A stretch of 64,000 nt of DNA from positions 1-64,000 of the forward strand of contig URDX01000005.1 of assembly GCA_900546695.1 (NCBI GenBank), read 5' to 3'. The notes beneath the pieces were generated by a model. That model saw only the letters and a list, made by a program, of their open reading frames with translations, was not told the origin of the DNA and ran no database searches. Of this stretch, positions 63,701 through 64,000 are shown one piece after another (the first letter of the stretch is position 1; the number at the start of each line of letters is the position of its first letter). The DNA is from an uncultured Eubacteriales bacterium (GTDB lineage: Bacteria; Bacillota; Clostridia; Oscillospirales; CAG-272). The translations under genes and the position numbers were made by a program.

Positions 63701-64000
63701 CGCAGCGGTCTCGGCTTCTGCAAGGAGCCCGACGAGTGGGGCGCATTCCCGCAGGATGCATATTCGCATACCCCGCTCCGCGGCGGTGCAAGGCAGCCCG
63801 GCATGACGGGTCAGGTCAAGGAGGAGATAATCACCCGCTTTGCCGAGCTCGGCGTTCTCCCTGAGGGCGGCAGACTGACATTTGACCCGTCGGTCGTCAG
63901 CAGCGAGGAATTTCTCACCGAGCCCGACACCTTCCGCTTTGTCCGCCCGAGCGGTGAGAGCGAGGAGCTTTCGCTTGAGCCCGGAACGCTCGGCTTCACT
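60800..64000 (+). CDS. Large GH94-like (cellobiose-phosphorylase family) protein, 3' end outside the window
   Basis: An uninterrupted frame of 1067 codons from ATG 60800 (ACGGAGG 9 bases upstream) to the window edge with no stop, so the gene is partial. It starts MEKKTVGGYVNIDGREYYEI and continues with beta-rich stretches (FLYTLAASNDIWFYLASSGA, FPYQTEDRLYHCTDTGAVTL), then an all-helical region. YYEGNWRDIFQNWEAM, SSQGYWGDHQIVYLCRLLEA and RRPEWNDANNAIVGYG resemble the glycosyl-transferring helical barrel of GH94, where a DWND-type motif carries the catalytic Asp. Family members phosphorolyse beta-linked disaccharides or oligosaccharides. The substrate is unknown, and the length exceeds that of cellobiose phosphorylase (about 800). 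No signal peptide is present, so it is cytoplasmic. Confidence 0.75.
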   Translation, partial: MEKKTVGGYVNIDGREYYEIDGYDRLEPFLYTLAASNDIWFYLASSGAVTAGRKNAEQAYFPYQTEDRLYHCTDTGAVTLIRVTRGGRSTVWEPFSASPLRDLSVRRRIAKSVLGDEVILTEENPALGMTFTMKWCSCERYGVVRSAEIRNDGEPASVEVLDGLRNILPYGVRSEFQLAWPCLGDAYKATEQVGENTAVFSLTSAINDLPEPEEALRANVAWCIAPFEKQLLLSERALDAFMRGEDAPTGAAYGERGCFLLRFKYAAASGSSRAWKTVSDVGLGQDDIAKIAAGISESELETEILRSREELRSIIARADGLQCTGNRASTYHHMSNVMFNNMRGGLFMNGYDVSVDDFLGFLRSHNRPLADEKSEAVRAALGEHCTAAQLHRFGAQSGDPDLHRLTAEYLPISFSRRHGDPSRPWNRFNIILKNEDGTPRTYYEGNWRDIFQNWEAMCMSFPEYLPGVISVFLDSSSPDGYNPYRVTRDGIDWEVAEPGNPNSSQGYWGDHQIVYLCRLLEALSRYDRAALDTLMASDCFTYADIPYRIADFDRMIADPKDTIELDAEKNRRLRAESAELGGDYRLLRIGGRTYTATFAEKLSIPIAAKLSYLVLGGGVWMNTRRPEWNDANNAIVGYGLSVVTTAQLRRHLALCRELFGEHLGENFVITEEVCTWLRDLTDLLERYIPLAERELTPALRYDALRSTAEAFDRYKSVVYAGGFSGRRTEMGYAELCKLFELGIRGCDLTLAACRTDDGLFHSYNLLHRSGESIEISRLFPMLEGQVAVLGSGYLSAEESRRLIRAMYASPLYSERNRTFYLYPIRMSTPFSERGILGEDEIADSALLTRLLADGNTDIVVRCADGIVRFAPAMISAAKLNAALSALPAEYRSAAEGEREALLALYERHFRHYEFTGRSQIMYGYEGIGSIYWHQNSKLLVSIQEAYLAAHRSGDGAENALRDEYYLARSGLGFCKEPDEWGAFPQDAYSHTPLRGGARQPGMTGQVKEEIITRFAELGVLPEGGRLTFDPSVVSSEEFLTEPDTFRFVRPSGESEELSLEPGTLGFT

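Overview
The window is one 64-kb stretch of a GC-rich (by eye well above 50%) bacterial chromosome, most likely a spore-forming or formerly spore-forming anaerobic Clostridia (Bacillota), of the Oscillospiraceae/Ruminococcaceae kind found in guts. Pointers are SpoIVB, a CwlD-type amidase, HPr kinase, long-form HPF, an F-ATP synthase rotor subunit with a sodium-type site, an archaeal-type Asd, a glutaminyl-tRNA synthetase, a dockerin protein, and sigma-A promoters with TATAAT boxes and Gram-positive ribosome sites. No phage, transposase, CRISPR array or rRNA was found. One tRNA gene with a CAU anticodon is present.

Layout. 0-4 kb: rimO-pgsA, convergent hprK, then a repeat island (two copies of a 110-bp foldable unit, plus a dispersed element also found at the window edge). 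4-8 kb: an amino-acid ABC importer whose binding protein appears circularly permuted, divergent from pgeF; then three parS-like sites before hpf. 9-14 kb: small membrane, acetyltransferase, MATE and DUF308 genes. 14-18.6 kb: a Gld-type ABC export operon. 19-28 kb: tRNA, an HD nucleotidase with an internal repeat array, a dockerin protein, radA, cwlD, a membrane protein, pepD and spoIVB. 28.6-36.3 kb: a complete F1Fo ATP synthase operon on the minus strand (I-a-c-b-delta-alpha-gamma-beta-epsilon), broken by two degenerate minisatellites. 36.7-42.6 kb: a cell-envelope module encoding a LicC-like nucleotidyltransferase with a winged helix, a sulfatase/LtaS-like membrane enzyme, a small membrane protein and a YidC insertase fused to a TagF-like glycerophosphotransferase domain. 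43-53 kb: a DUF11 protein, then gltX-glnS-asd, an MBL hydrolase, a transglutaminase-fold pseudoenzyme, hom, a Nudix hydrolase and rnhA. 53.5-64 kb: a WecG/TagA transferase, an NYN-domain protein with a long disordered linker, polA, a NagD-like phosphatase and a large GH94-like protein running off the end.

How the genes fit together. Several products point to a polyol-phosphate envelope polymer: TagA-like linkage transferase, LicC-like activation, LtaS-like phosphotransfer and the YidC-TagF fusion. PgsA supplies phosphatidylglycerol, the usual LtaS substrate. Asd and Hom belong to the aspartate pathway. The ATP synthase c subunit carries two carboxylates, a pattern known from sodium-coupled rotors.

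A recurring theme is slippage-type DNA. Tandem arrays with units of 13, 14 and 18 bp lie between genes, and low-complexity inserts or tails interrupt otherwise conserved proteins (RimO, the HD nucleotidase, the Gld ATPase, the NYN protein). The strongest novelty candidates are the permuted binding protein and the YidC-TagF fusion. All calls are by eye; no database search was possible.
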